DNA of 64,000 bases from Amborella trichopoda (GCF_000471905.2 NW_006499207.1:1910096-1974095); one strand, 5' to 3'. Counted from the stretch's first letter, positions 43,291 to 55,250 are shown. Notes: generated by a model not told the origin, from the letters alone. Translations and numbers: made by a program.

Positions 43291-43972
43291 TCACTGAGAT
43301 AGTGATGCCAGCATATTGCCTAGCCTGCACAGTGATAGGATCAGGTTAGGGGAGAAAAGAAGCTCGCTCCCTATGATTCATAATAAGAAATATGAGATCT
43401 GATTTGGTACCTTGCAAGGTGATGACCTCTCGAACCCGCAATGTGTGCTAGGGACCATGTGCGTGAGTTTAGGGTATTACAAAGCAAATTGCTCCGCTTG
43501 TCATCACCCTCCCTCCTGTGGGATGGTAGAAGCCTTAAGCAATGGGATTGGCTTAGCCTGATGGATAAGGCTTCTACTAGCAAGAGTAGGTAAATTAGGG
43601 AGTTAGTATGAGACGTATATATTGGAATTAGGATTTCTCCTGTATTGGCTGCTTGGTGTTGCTTACGTTGGATGCACTTTTATATTAGATATCTTGTTAT
43701 ATCGGCTACATTGATTTGATAACCAATATGCTCGATTATTGCACTATCATAAATGATGATTGATGACACTATTCCTTTTACCTGAGTATGTTTAATATCC
43801 ATGCATAACATGTTTAATATCCATGCATAACACTAGATCTGCGTACTGAGATTCCAAGCTCATTCCACTACATTTTTCTCCTTGTAGATTGAAAGCAACT
43901 GGTTGCAAGTCGAAGGTGTGGGCCGCAGCAGAAGGTTGAAGCGATTACTTTTGAAGAAGCTGAAAAAACCTA

Positions 43973-44020
43973 GGTGAGCCTATTCGTGGGGTCATGAGGT
44001 TTACAGCGAATAGGCTCACC
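43973..44020. repeat. Perfect 14-bp inverted repeat at T3 breakpoint
   Basis: GGTGAGCCTATTCG (43973-43986) and CGAATAGGCTCACC (44007-44020) around a 20-base loop. It begins ten bases after T3 LTR homology ends and precedes the aORF 3' flank. No match is seen elsewhere in the window. Confidence 0.8.
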
Positions 44021-44249
44021 AAATCATGAGAACTATGAATTATGAGCCCCTGTTTAATCAAATGCTAAGGGGTGAGGAAGCAACTGCTCCCCTGTTCGAG
44101 GTCATTGGAGCTGCTGCAAGTTGTCAAAAGACGAAGCAAGGAGTGGGCTATTCTTTTTCGTCTCACACGGTGAAAGGGGAGAAGCAATAAAGCAGAAAGA
44201 AAAGGAGGAATAAAAGAGCCACCCACCACACTGAAGCAGAATAGATAAT

Positions 44250-44255
44250 TTTATT
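44250..44255 (-). terminator. Poly(A) signal of aORF copy C
   Basis: Minus strand AATAAA about 140 bases after the aORF stop at 44395. The flank 44021-44394 holds nothing else that I can identify. Confidence 0.4.
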
Positions 44256-44394
44256 CATAAAGCAAGAGAGCATCACAAGAAACAGAATACAAATAAAGTA
44301 AAAGGAAACGAGTGGCATTTTATTTCTATTGCTAAACGTTTGTGTACAACGAATTATAAATGAAGAAGATCGCTCAGTTCTCAAGACTAAGTCG

Positions 44395-45410
44395 TTAGTA
44401 GTTCTGTTGTGTCCATTTGATTCCATCCTTCATAGTCGCTGCCTGGAGAAAGGCAAACTTTCTAACCAAAGGACGATATTCTCCACGTACCAACTGAGGT
44501 GAAAATGGGTCTTTTTCTACCTCACAGGCTGTGGTAAGAAAGCCTTCCAAATCATTGATGTTACGTTCATGAATCCCCATGTCATCCTCAATTTCAACGC
44601 ATGCGATTTCTTTAAATATCGAAGGAATCTCTGAAGGAAAAATCTCAAAATCTGGGTGAACGAACTGATGCATGAGCAAGTTGATTTTAGGATACCCAAG
44701 TGTGCCATTACAGAATCTGTGACAGTCAAAGGCCCAAGGAAGAACTTAAGTAAAGGCCTGATAGAGGGATATTTCTTAATAGAACCAGATTCTTCTCAAT
44801 CCAGAACTGCCCTAACCTGTTGAGCTATTTCAGTCAATTTCATTTTGAACTAGTCTTCATAGGGAACATTGAAGTCTAGGAGGTTGTCCATTAGCCTCTT
44901 CACCAAAAATGGGAACATGATCAGCTCGAAGAAAGAATCACGACCGAAAAGTTGATAAGCGGCTCTAAGAAGATCACGCCCATTGTCCTCATAAACATTA
45001 AGACGATTGAGCCTGGTAACTTGCGCAGGGAAAGGCATCATGGCTTGTGATACGACAAAGCCTCCACGAATGCGCCAAACGAGAGGATGAATAACTTGTC
45101 CCAAGAAGGAGGCGACTACAAAAGCTGAACCTATGATAGGTTCCCTTTGAGCAGAAATTGCAAGGTCCACTCTCAAAGTTGCAAGAGAAAACACCCTGTT
45201 ACCCATTACTATCAAGTCGCACAGACCAGAATCACCCCAAGAAGACAGTGGCGCTCCACAACTCTTGAGAACAAGAGGTTGAGATGAGGGATGCACTTCA
45301 TTAGGTTCAATTGCCATCAATTCTTTTATATTTTCGTTCTCAGAAACCTTTTTCAAAGGCACCAGCAATTTGAAAGCTTTCGAGGCCCTGGCTGGCTACC
45401 GAGAAGACAT
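44395..45410 (-). pseudogene. Tat-type element antisense ORF (aORF), copy C
   Basis: Full-length counterpart of copy A, about 340 codons from the ATG at 45408-45410. There are three in-frame stops (codon 5; after FNVPYED near 44850; after RAVLD near 44795) and one frameshift near 44695. The longest open piece, 45368-44850, carries VIHPLVWRIRGGFVVSQA, TRLNRLNVYEDNGRDLLRAA and FFELIMFPFLVKRLMDNLLD. The C-terminal piece (44679-44395) carries HQFVHPDFEIFPSEIPSIFK and ends KDGIKWTQQNY. No family is recognised. Blocks shared with copy A keep reading frame and conservative substitutions, which suggests it once coded for protein. Confidence 0.65.
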
Positions 45411-46408
45411 CCATTAAAGACAATTTATCCAACCACCATCTACTCACAATCAATCACCAAGACACAAGCATAACATCGACGATGTTGGTGGAGGCTGTCA
45501 CCGTCTGCCCATTGAGGTATTATCGTCATTTCACGACTAAGGGGCTATCATCATCTACCAAAGTAAATCAGAAGCATCGCACAAAGACCAAGATGAAGGG
45601 TGGGGTAACGTCATCTGCTTCTAACACTTGCGCTCCATCTACTTACATGCGTCACACGTGTGGCACACCACGTCCCTTGAAATCTAGGCACGTCGACTGA
45701 CACTTGCGGTGTGGCCTGTCACCACGCGTGCGGAGGGTGACCATTCGCCGTCCCATAACCCTTACCCTCCCCCACCGTTACAGCCTCACGACACCTCGGT
45801 TTCTCACCGACGTTTTCTTCCCTCGCTGGGAACTCACTCCAACTCGTTGAGAAGCCCTTCCTCGTATATTCCCACTCTTCCACTGGTGACTGAAGCTGAC
45901 AAAAAACCACTAGAACTCTTGAAAAAGCTCCCATGTGACCCTGCAAGTTTACCTTCTCCTTTCTTCGCACTCCTCAACTCGTCCAAAAATCACAGAGTTT
46001 CCAGCAGAGCCACTGCTTCTTCTCCTTCTTCTCTCCCGATAACCAGAAGACCGTCAGGATCCCCTGGCCACTTTGCAATCTTCTAAGCAACCACTAAACA
46101 ATCGGAAAAGCACTGAAATTTCTACATAGTACCACTTCAACTCTCGTAGTTTCGCTAAAGCCTCGGTGAAGCCCCTGTTCCCAGCTCATAAGGTCTCAAG
46201 CACTCTCTGAAAACTTTCGCAAAGCACGTTGCTAAGGTTTGCAACCTGCTCAATCCGTCGAAAATCTCTTGAAGGCCTGTATACTACGAGTTTTGGCTAG
46301 GAAGCTCTTATCGAAAGTCTCTTGACAGAAGCTCCAGCGCTCTCTCTCTCTAAAAATATCTCTTCACTATTTTACCTTTGGTAAAACAGTAAAATGGGGT
46401 TTTACCCC
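45411..46408 (-). other. 5' flank/untranslated region of aORF copy C
   Basis: Aligns in patches with 662-1554. Small plus-strand frames here (such as 45709-46086) are not shared with copy A and are not credible genes. Confidence 0.5.
46366..46390 (-). other. Promoter-proximal hairpin, copy C
   Basis: ACTATTTTACC (46366-46376) and GGTAAAACAGT (46380-46390), 10 of 11 paired, 3-base loop. Same position relative to the antisense TATA as in copy A. Confidence 0.6.
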
Positions 46409-46416
46409 CTTTTGTA
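46409..46416 (-). promoter_or_regulatory. Decayed TATA box of aORF copy C
   Basis: Minus strand GAGTACAAAAGGGGG aligned with GGTATAAAAGGGGG of copy A: one T-to-C change inside the box. Confidence 0.45.
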
Positions 46417-46499
46417 CTCAATGGTGCTGCGAAGTGGCCCTCACAAGTTCGAAATGACGCTCTACGCGTTGTCTTCAGATGGTGATGGGTCCAGACTGG

Positions 46500-46894
46500 G
46501 GTGGGGCAAGCTCGAGGATTGAATGAGCTATTGTCTCGTGCTTCGCATAGAGCCTATCGTCGCATGTTTCGCATTGAGGGTATTGTCACGAGCTTCGCAC
46601 AGAGGCTATCGTTGCATGCTTCCCATAGAGGCTATCGACGCGTGCTTTACAAGAGGCTATCATCGTGCGCTTCACCAAGGCCAAACGTCGTGATCGCGTC
46701 ATCTGGGCTTAATGTCGTGCGCACGTCATCCAAAGCATAGCGTCGTGCATGCTATAGCACTGGCGACTTTGGAGTTTTCCCACTTTCCCTAGATCGTGAC
46801 CTGTCATCACCACAAGTAGAACACCACTTTGCATCTCGTAGGAGTCAAGTCTCCAGTTACCACCCTGTTCCCCATGGAGTCACATTCTCTACCC
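46500..46894. repeat. TATCGTCGCATGCTTCGCA minisatellite and flank
   Basis: 46535-46745 holds about six units of 25-32 bases (GAGGCTATCGTCGCATGCTT with CGCAC). 46746-46894 has no identifiable feature. Confidence 0.6.
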
Positions 46895-48385
46895 ACATAA
46901 AATGGTCTAGGTGCAGACCGTAAACTCCATGGTCAAAACTATATGACTTTAAACTGTAGAGGAGGTCTAGTCGCATGACCTTAAACTACGTGGTCGGTGT
47001 TGCATGACTCTAAATTGCATAACCACGGTCTAGCTATATGACCTGAAACTATAGTGCACGTCTTGACCATATGACATTAAAAGGCTTAACATCATTGTCC
47101 AAACTATATGACCTTAAACTGTAGCGGAGTCTAGTTGCATGACCTTAAACTACATGGTCCTAGCTGTAGGACTTTAAACTGCATAGCCATGGTCCAAGCA
47201 ACAATACCTTAAAACTGAAGCGCACGTCCTTGTAGCAAGATGTTAAAATAACATGACAAATAGTTCATGTGCATGACTTTAATCTGCAAAATGGACACAC
47301 CTCCCTCAGCCCCAGTAGGAGTCACATCCGTATAGCTGCCCATCATCCCCCGTAGAGTTAGGGTCATCCTTATCTCTTCAATCCCCAGTAGGGTTGCACA
47401 TGTGCTCCGGCTTGTCATTCTCAATGGAGTTACATGCAAACTATTGCTCATTATCTCTGTGGAGTCATTCTTACCCCTTCAATCCCCCTTGGGTTAGTCG
47501 TGTACCAAGCCATCCTTTCCCCAGGTGTTGGGTTACTTTCTCACGAGCCATGGATTCCATCTTTCACTTAAGGGAGTCATACTTATCCCCTAATCCTCCG
47601 TGAAGACTTCCTCTCCATCTAAACCTCATGCTGGTATTAATCATCATTATCCCCAAGGGAGTTCAATTGCTATCCATGGACCTATTCCCCATGGAGCTTC
47701 ACCTACATGGCAACCCACCTAAGGAGGTCTAGTTGCACAACCTTAAACAACATTGTCATAGCTGTAAGACTTTAAGCTGCATAGCCATGGTCCAAACTAC
47801 AAGACCTTAAACTGTAGCGAAGGTATAGTTGTATGACCTTAAACTGCATGGTCCTAGTTACATGACTTTAAACTGCATAACCACAGTCCAAGTTATATGA
47901 CCTTAAACCATAGCAAACGTCCTAGCCGCATGATGTTAAACTGCTTTGCACAGTTCTTGGAGGCATGACCTTAAACATGCCCTCACATATGCGCACAACC
48001 CCTTTATCTGCATCTTCACATACTCCTTCGCTAACCAACCCATCCGTGTGCACACACCACCTTCATAAATCCCCTAGTGAATCCACTCACCCATGCTCAC
48101 AAAATAGGAAACCATCCCACCATCCACATTCGTCATAAGCTAGTGGGTCACCACTTTTCACCTTTCACACATACATCATCCACCTTTCATATGTAGCCTC
48201 GTGTCAACTCTCCAAAGTGAATCCAAACCACCACCATACTACCTCCATGGCCCCAACAGATTGCCATCCATCTTCACCATGGTCCAACTGTATGACCCTA
48301 AACTGTAGCGCACATCCTGGCCGCATGACATTAAAAAGCTTTGCACGGGTCCCAAAGGCATGACTCTAAACACGCCTTCACAAAA
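46895..48385 (+). repeat. 35-bp arrays and interspersed motif, copy C
   Basis: Blocks of the CATGGTCC...TGACCTTAAACTG repeat at 46895-47290, 47720-47980 and 48280-48385, separated by the ATGGAGTCAC-motif region (47290-47710) and by a stretch matching the 100-bp repeat (47990-48280). Same order as 2048-3690. Confidence 0.8.
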
Positions 48386-49497
48386 ACAAAAGAGAGAAAA
48401 TAATAGGCATGGTGTATACCTGTACAAGGGAACGCCATGAGTAAAGATGACAGACGAGAATGGTCACGAAACCCTGAGTAAAAGAATTACGTAAAAACAA
48501 AAACCCGGGCACAGTGAAAACCCTAAAAGGACGCCGTGAGCAAAACCTGATGAAAAGCGTAGACATGGCCACAAGGTCATGGGTAAAAGAGCCCAAAAAT
48601 AAAGGAGGTTGGTGAAAACCGTCTTTACGGTGCCACTTCCCCAGTCTAGGTGAAAACCCACAAAGGGTGCTTGGACCAACAAAAAGTAGGTTGACGCAGC
48701 ATCACAGTCTCAGCCGGCACCCAATTGCCAAATAGGCTTAATTCTGGTTATTGAGGTCCACAAAAACTCCTCGACTATCAGCATCCAATCACAACACAAA
48801 ATGGCTCACCCAGGAGTGAGAGCCTCATCAGATCTCCCACACTTCAACACAAAAAAAAAAATGAGTCCTTGAGGGTGCGGGCAATGAACAATAAATCCCT
48901 CAAAATCAAAATGAGTACATGAGGGTGCGAGCGATGAACAATAAATCCCTCAAAATGTTAAAGATGCTCATGAAGGAAAGAAACTGACAAACCCAGGGAG
49001 AACATGCTAAAGATTTCAAGGTGATGCCTCGCCATGAGGCCACCTCGCCAAAATCCCTCCCTAGCTGACAGGCCCAGACATTTGAGACAAGCTAAAAAAA
49101 AGCCCACTATTGAACCCTACAGGATGAGGGCCCACAGAGATAACTTGACCGTCAAAAGCAAACCTGGTATAACAATAAACAATGTTGACCGAAGGCTCAT
49201 AGCACTTGACTGTCAAATAGGCCCGATTCTAGCCAACGAGGTCGACACAAAAGCCTCAATGGTCAGAATCTCAAATAGTCCCTTGAGGGTGATGACTTCA
49301 ACAGATCCCTCAAAAGTCTCTTCTCCCCCTAAAGTCTCCCCGAATGGACTATACATTGCATCCAAACGTCTGAGCATCTTAGTTACAACATTATGTGGAT
49401 CTCCTCGGCATTCACATGGTCTTGTGGCTAGGAAGAAAAGAAATAAAACCAGAGGAAATTTTTCGAATGTTATCCTTCTCACTTCTCTTGAAGCACA
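48386..49497 (+). other. Tat 3' region between arrays and LTR C
   Basis: ATGAGTAAAGATGAC block, a single 46-bp unit near 48800, a short near-duplicate (48865-48960, two units beginning GAGTCCTTGAGGGTGCGGGC and GAGTACATGAGGGTGCGAGC), then the open frame 49034-49522 discussed with 26587-27153. No recognisable domain. Confidence 0.5.
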
Positions 49498-49512
49498 ACA
49501 TTCGGTGGTGCA
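49498..49512 (+). other. Polypurine tract before LTR C, interrupted
   Basis: ACATTCGGTGGTGCA directly before TGCGGTTTGAAG. One G-to-T change breaks the G run seen in A, B and D. Confidence 0.5.
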
Positions 49513-50942
49513 TGCGGTTTGAAGACATTTTTCAGCACCATGGGTCCTAGATGCAGAATAAAAAGAGAAGCCGGTCAATAAAGTCTGACAAGCAGTGGAA
49601 GTTTCAATAGTCTCAAAATGGCCCCAGAACTGGCCAAGATCTTCATAAGGACTCCAAAATGTCTTCTACCAAGTTTCATCGCAATCCGACATATCTAAGG
49701 CAGTGTAGACTGAGAAATAGTTTTGACAGAATCAACGTCTTGAACTCTGAAACGGATCCCTATAACTAGAACCCTACTTTCGGTGCATCAAAAAGCTGTG
49801 GGACCATTGGATCCATTATAATTTACCCAAGTGTCAAATTTCTGCTTAAACAAACAATCCAAGAAGAATTGAGGGGTAAAAGATCAAAACAGGAGGAGCC
49901 ACACACTATTCTCATGCAACCACCCTGCAAGAAATCACGGCAGCCACGAACAGTGACTTGCGACGCTCATATCTCACTTGTTAAAGATCGGATCACCTCC
50001 AAATTTTGTGAGCATATTCGTCTCGTCAAGATGAGAGTTTCAATAGGTGGCACGCCCCTTAACGATGCCCGAGCGTGAAGGAAAACTAGAGAGAAGTTGC
50101 CAATTCGTGAAAGAAGTTGCAAGAAAATTAATAGTGACACGCCTCACTCGAGCTGCCAAATCATGGCATTCACGAGCCTGATCAAAGTGAAACCAGTTGC
50201 ATCATGTGCATAAGGTCCATGGCTATCACCGATCGATATGCCGTGCATGATAAACGGTCAGATTTCAGACACAAAGCTGATGAAATGATCTTAAATTCTG
50301 GAGCTAGAATTCAAGATTCTGGCCAAAACTCAAAAGTTACGAAATCTTCATCTGAGCACGAAATCAAGCTGTGTTTGTTGCCATGCAATCGTGACAGCAT
50401 GCTCAATGTGATTCAGCAAAGAAATCAAGGACAAACATCAAGGAACATGCACACTATCAATCCGAAGTTTGAAAGATCCCTCAAAATTTCAAGTCGTATG
50501 ATTGTGGCTTAAAAACATGATCCATGGCTCAAAGTTGGTATTAAATCGATCGCCATTCTGATTCCTACAAGAAAACAATCATCATTCAGAAAAATGGACA
50601 CCAGAGCAACCCCGGATCATCCATAAAAGATCACACACATTCTAGGGCAGCAGTAGGGACTGTTTTTGAAATTTCATAATTGTTAGGAATAGGAAAATCA
50701 ATCATTTTACACCCTATTTTCCTATTTTATTTAATTCAATTAAATCTTAATTTTTAGCAATTAGGTTTAATTTTGATCAAACCACCCTTGTTTGAGCAAA
50801 ATAATATATATATCACGTACTCTCATTGTACATGAAGGGAACTTTGCTTAATAAAATCTCCATCTTTTCTTATTGTTGGGTCATGACTTGAGAGAGATAG
50901 GAAGGAGAGAGAAACTTTTGCGATGGTACCCCTCAGCTTAAG
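49513..50942 (+). mobile_element. Tat-type LTR C
   Basis: Aligns throughout with A, C2, D and E. TATATATAT at 50805-50813, AATAAA at 50850-50855 only 45 bases on, implying a very short R region. A splice-donor-like AAG/GTAAAT follows (GT at 50943). Confidence 0.7.
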
Positions 50943-51074
50943 GTAAATCTTTTTCTCTCTCTCGTCTTCTTCTCTCTCTTTTTCTCTTTCTTCTTCTTGG
51001 TTTGAGTTTTTTTCTCAAAGGCATTGCATAGCAGTGGCAGTACCGTGCATGCCTTTTTCTTTCTTCTTTCCCCC
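50943..51074 (+). other. Leader stub between LTR C and LTR C2
   Basis: CT tract, then GCAGTGGCAGTACCGTGCAT matching the start of the leader at 52560. It is cut after about 60 leader bases where LTR C2 begins. Confidence 0.6.
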
Positions 51075-52483
51075 TATCGGAAGATAATTTTCATCATCAT
51101 GGGACCCCCGCTCAATAAAAGCCTTGCAAACAGTGAAAATTTCAACAGTCTCAGAGTAGCCCATGAACTGGTCAATATCTTCATGAGGACTCTCAAAAGT
51201 ATCCTATCAAGTTTTGTTATGTTTCGACAAATCTACGGCAGTGCAGATCGAGAAACAGTTCCTGTAGAATCAGCCTCTTGCACCCTGAAACAGACCCCTG
51301 TAACTAGAGCTATATTTCTGGTGTCTCATTAAACCCAGCACAGTCGAAATCCTTAAGGGTCAAATTCCAGCTTAAACAGACACTCTAGAAAAAAAGTTAT
51401 AGACGCAAGAGCGAAACAGGAGCAGCCACGAGTTATTCACGTGCGGCCACCCTACAACTTTACACCATTAAGGGGACAATCATGAGTAGTGACTTTTACA
51501 CTCATATCTTGCCTGTCCCAAGTTGGATCGCACTCAAATTTGGTGAGCATGTCCGTCTCGTCAAGATCAGCGTTTCGATATATGGCACCCCTCACGATGA
51601 CGCCCGATCGGGAAGAAAAGCTAGAGAGAAGTTGCTGATCTGTGAAGAAAGTGTAGAAAATTAAACAACATCGTTCCTTGCTCGAATAACCAAATCACCC
51701 CGCTCGCAAGCCCGATCGATGCAAAATCAATTTCATCATGTGCGTATGGTCTCAGGCTATCTCTGACCAGAACCCTGTACGTGATGAATGGTCAGATTTT
51801 GCAAATGAAGCGGACAAAGTGACTGTAAATTTTGTCGCTAGAATTCTAGATTTCGATCAAAACTCCAAACTTGTAAAACCTTCTTCCGGGCACGGAATCA
51901 AACTGCGTTTGTTGCCCTGAAATCATGACAGCGTGCTCAGTGTGATCCAGCGAATAAATTACAAAAAAGATCAAGGACCGAGCACACAATCGATCTAAAG
52001 TTTCATGATTCATTCAAATTTCAAGTCACATGATCGTGCCATAAAAACACGATCCAAGGCTCGAAGTTGGTATCATATCAATTGTCATGCCACGCCCTAC
52101 AAGAAAACAATCATCTCTCGATAAATTAAGCATCAGAATGACCCCAGATCATCCACCAAAAATCATGCACGTTCTTGGGCAACACAGGGACTGTTCTTGA
52201 ATTCCATAACTTGTTAGGAAGGGGAAAATCTTTCAATTTGTACCCTATTTTCTAGTTTCTTTTAATTCATTTTAATCTTAATTTCCAGCAATTAGGGTTA
52301 CTTTTGATCATCCACCCATGTTTGGGGCACATTTCTATATATACTGTACCATCATTGTACACAAAAAGGCTTGAACTCTTCACAAAAGAGAGAGTTTTTA
52401 CTTAATAGAGTTTCTCTTTCTTCTCATGTTGGGAGAGAGAGTAAAGAGAGAGAAACTATTGGATGGATACCCCTAAGCTCAAG
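51075..52483 (+). mobile_element. Tat-type LTR C2
   Basis: Begins TATCGGAAGATAATTTTC, matching inverted LTR D (TGTTATCAGAAGATATTTTTC) minus the first three bases. TATATATA at 52336-52343. The poly(A) signal has decayed to TTAATAGAG. CAAG/GTAAAT follows. Confidence 0.7.
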
Positions 52484-52485
52484 GT

Positions 52486-53890
52486 AAATCTTCTCTCTCT
52501 TCTTTTTCTTTTCCTCTTCTCTCTCTTCGTCTCAGTCTGAGCTCCCCTCAAATGTTATGCATGGCAGTGGCAGTGCTGTGCATGCCTCTCTTGTGGTCTC
52601 ATACGTCGCACAGCAATGTCATGTGTGAGCCTCCCTCTCCTTCTGTTCATCCATCTCTGTTCCCTAATGAGGTTTGCAGGTGGCACTGCTCATCGCCGTC
52701 TACAGACGTATCCTCAACTCCTCAGTGAAGAGCATAGACGGCAAAACACATTGCCACCCGCAGGGGTCTCCCCTTATTGCGTGCCTATCGTAAGTGGCAA
52801 TGCTTATTGCCGCTTGCGAACAGTCTCGACAATACCTATCATTGTCTATGAGCTTCCTTTGTGTGTGCGGTGCCTATCGCCTTTCGCAAGCCTCCTTCGT
52901 GTGCTCATTGCCCATAACCACCCGCGAGTCTCATTTGTGCGTTCGATGCTTATCGCCGTTCCTCTTAAGTCTCACACCTATTGTCGTGCACCTCATGAGA
53001 ACTATCGTCGCACGCTTCCCAAATGGATGTCATCGTGTGCTTCACGAGAAGCTATCATCACCCGTGTAGGGGTGCGCTACCTTCTTGTGTTGCCAACGAC
53101 GATGCCTAGCGTCGTCTGCAGTTCCATGCTCTCACTCAAATCGTGAGCAGTAATGTCTAGCACTATCCAAGGGCTGTGACACTGCTACTCCACGATCATG
53201 GGTGGCAACGCCTAGTGCCGATGGGACCCTATCCCTTCGCCATCTCAGACCTTCTCTTCATTCTCACCTCTTCTCACCTGATCAAGGTTTGACCTAGCCT
53301 AGCACCGCCACATCAGCTTCGATTTTGAGCAGCATTGTCGTTGTGTTGGTCTTGAGTACCATGCCCATCTTGCTACCACTCCAAGTCGGTCACTGTATGG
53401 CTATTATGCTAGTCTTATCCCTTCATCAACTTTTCTTCACTCTTTGACATTTGTTTGAACCTTCCACTTTATCACCCTACACCCTCACATTCCTAGCTAC
53501 ACGAATGTGTGTTGCTCTAAGACAAGGGTGGGCCCTTCAGCCCACTTGTCATGGAAATTAACCATAGGAGTGTTTTGAAGAAAAATAAATAGATTGCAGG
53601 TCAAGGGAGGTGATTTCGAACTAACTAAAGCAGCTGGTGGGCTTTCCGTCGTGATTTACGAGGGCGCCCACACGAGTCAGTCCGAGGAAGTCACGGACCC
53701 AGGTGCTGTTGGTTCCAACCTAACATCCAAATTTCCTCTCTCACTAATTGGATACCTGCCTTTATTCTTAAACATGGTTCGCGAGAGAGCGATCTCAAGT
53801 CCCGGGTTTTTCGAACCCGAGACATTGTCTGCCGATCACCTAGATCTAGGGAGGAGAGATTGAGGCACCGAAACATCCCCTTCTATGGTT
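52486..53890 (+). other. Leader C2, first copy
   Basis: CT tract, then stem-loop minisatellite with GACAAT/ATTGTC (about 52829) and AAGTGGCAAT/ATTGCCGCTT (about 52792), then the gag-proximal block at 53590-53890. The frame at 52616-53146 follows the repeat and is not shared with other leaders. Confidence 0.6.
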
Positions 53891-55250
53891 TCATAAGTCT
53901 TGCATGTTGATGGCAGTGCTATGCCGAGCTTCATTCTTCCTCTCATTGTTCATCTCTGTCTCTCAGCGAGGAGTGCAGACGGCGAAGCCTATTGCCGCCC
54001 GTAAGGGTCTCACCCCATGCCTATCATAAAAGGCGATGTCTATCACTGCCCGTGAAGGGTGGCGGCAATACCTATCGTCGTCCGCAGGTTTCCCTAATGC
54101 CCATTGCCTATCACAGACAGTGATGCCTATCGTCGCCCTTAAAGGGTCCCGATGATGCCTATTTCCATCTGCAAGTTTATTTCATGTGCTTGACGTCTAT
54201 TGCCGTCTGCGAGCTTCCTTCATGCGCTCGATCTCTCTCACGATATGCAAGCTTCCTTTCGTATGCTCGGTGCCTGTCGTCGTCCGTAGGTCTCTCTTAA
54301 GTCCCATGCCCACAGTTGTGTGCTTCATAAGGAAGTATCGTCGCGCACTCCACAAGAAGTCATCACCGCCTGCGGAGGGATGTGATGCCTTCTCGTGTTG
54401 CAAACGGCGATGCCTAGCCTCATTTGTAGTTCACTGCTCACCCTCTAGTCCTGAACAGCAGTGTCCAGCGCCGTCTAAGGGCCGCGATACTATTACTCCA
54501 CGACTGTGGGTGGTGATGCCTAATGCCTTCGGGACCCCATCTCATGCCTTCTCTTCTTTCTCTTCTCTTCTCACTTGACTGCAGATAGGCTTAGTCTAGC
54601 ACTGCCATAGTGGTCTGACTGTCGAGCAGTATTCTTGTCATGCTGGTCCTTAGTACTATGCCCGTCTTGCTGCCACACTAGATTAGAACAGTCATATCGG
54701 CGTTAGTTTCGAGTAGTATTGTCGTCGTGCTGGTCTTGAGTACCATGCCAGTCTTGCTACCACTCCGAGTCGGTCACTGTCCCGCTATCATGCCAGTCTC
54801 GTGCTTCATCAAATTCTCTTTTCTTCGCTACCTTTATTTGAACCTTCCACTTCATCACCCTAACTTTACTATATGAATGTGCATTACCCTAAGACAAAGG
54901 TGGGTCCTTCAGCCTACTTGTCTTGCAAGTTAACCATGATAATGTTGTGCTGAAAACAAGATGATTACAAGTCAAGGGAGGTGATTCTGAACCAGATGAA
55001 GCAGCTGAGGGCTTTCTATCATGATCTAAGAGGGCGTCCAAGCGAGTCAGCCCGAATAAGTCACAAACCCAGGTGATGTTGGTCCCCACCTCGCATATCA
55101 AATTCCTCTCTCACTAATTAGGCACCTTCCCTTGTTCTGTGAACAAGGTTCTTGAGAGAGCGATCTCAGTCTCGAGTCTTTCAAACTCGAGACACGTGCA
55201 CCCAATCACTTAGATCGGAGTAGGCAAGATCAAGGCATCCGACCACGTCC
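53891..55250 (+). repeat. Leader C2, second copy (tandem duplication of about 1.35 kb)
   Basis: Repeats the order of 52560-53890: TGATGGCAGTGCTATGCCGA, minisatellite (GACGGCGAAGCCTATTGCCG at about 53978), GTCTTGCTACCAC block, then the gag-proximal block at 54960-55250. The copies are clearly diverged. Confidence 0.7.

Larger units (their letters stand above)
33782..43962 (+). mobile_element. Tekay/Del-type element T3, best preserved copy
   Basis: 5' LTR 33782-36785, gag from 36840, protease, RT, RNase H, integrase, chromodomain remnant, polypurine tract 41250-41263, 3' LTR 41267-43962. The LTRs align for about 2.7 kb; in the 175 bases around 34497 and 41988 I count about a dozen differences, mostly transitions. 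The candidate target duplication (ATTAT, 33777-33781) cannot be checked because the 3' LTR is truncated. It inserted into Tat gag-pro. Confidence 0.9.
41267..43962 (+). mobile_element. T3 3' LTR, truncated at right
   Basis: Aligns with 33782-36485 and stops at GAAGAAGCTGAAAAAACC (43962), missing about 300 bases. TATATAA at 41818-41824. Repeat array at 42930-43290. Confidence 0.85.

Noticed and set aside
45709-46086. 125-codon plus-strand frame upstream of aORF copy C
   Set aside because: Pro/Ser-rich frame in the antisense gene's 5' region; the aligned copy A region does not keep it.
52616-53146. 176-codon frame in the C2 leader
   Set aside because: Runs through hairpin minisatellite units and is absent from the duplicate leader at 53891-55250 and from leaders A and B.
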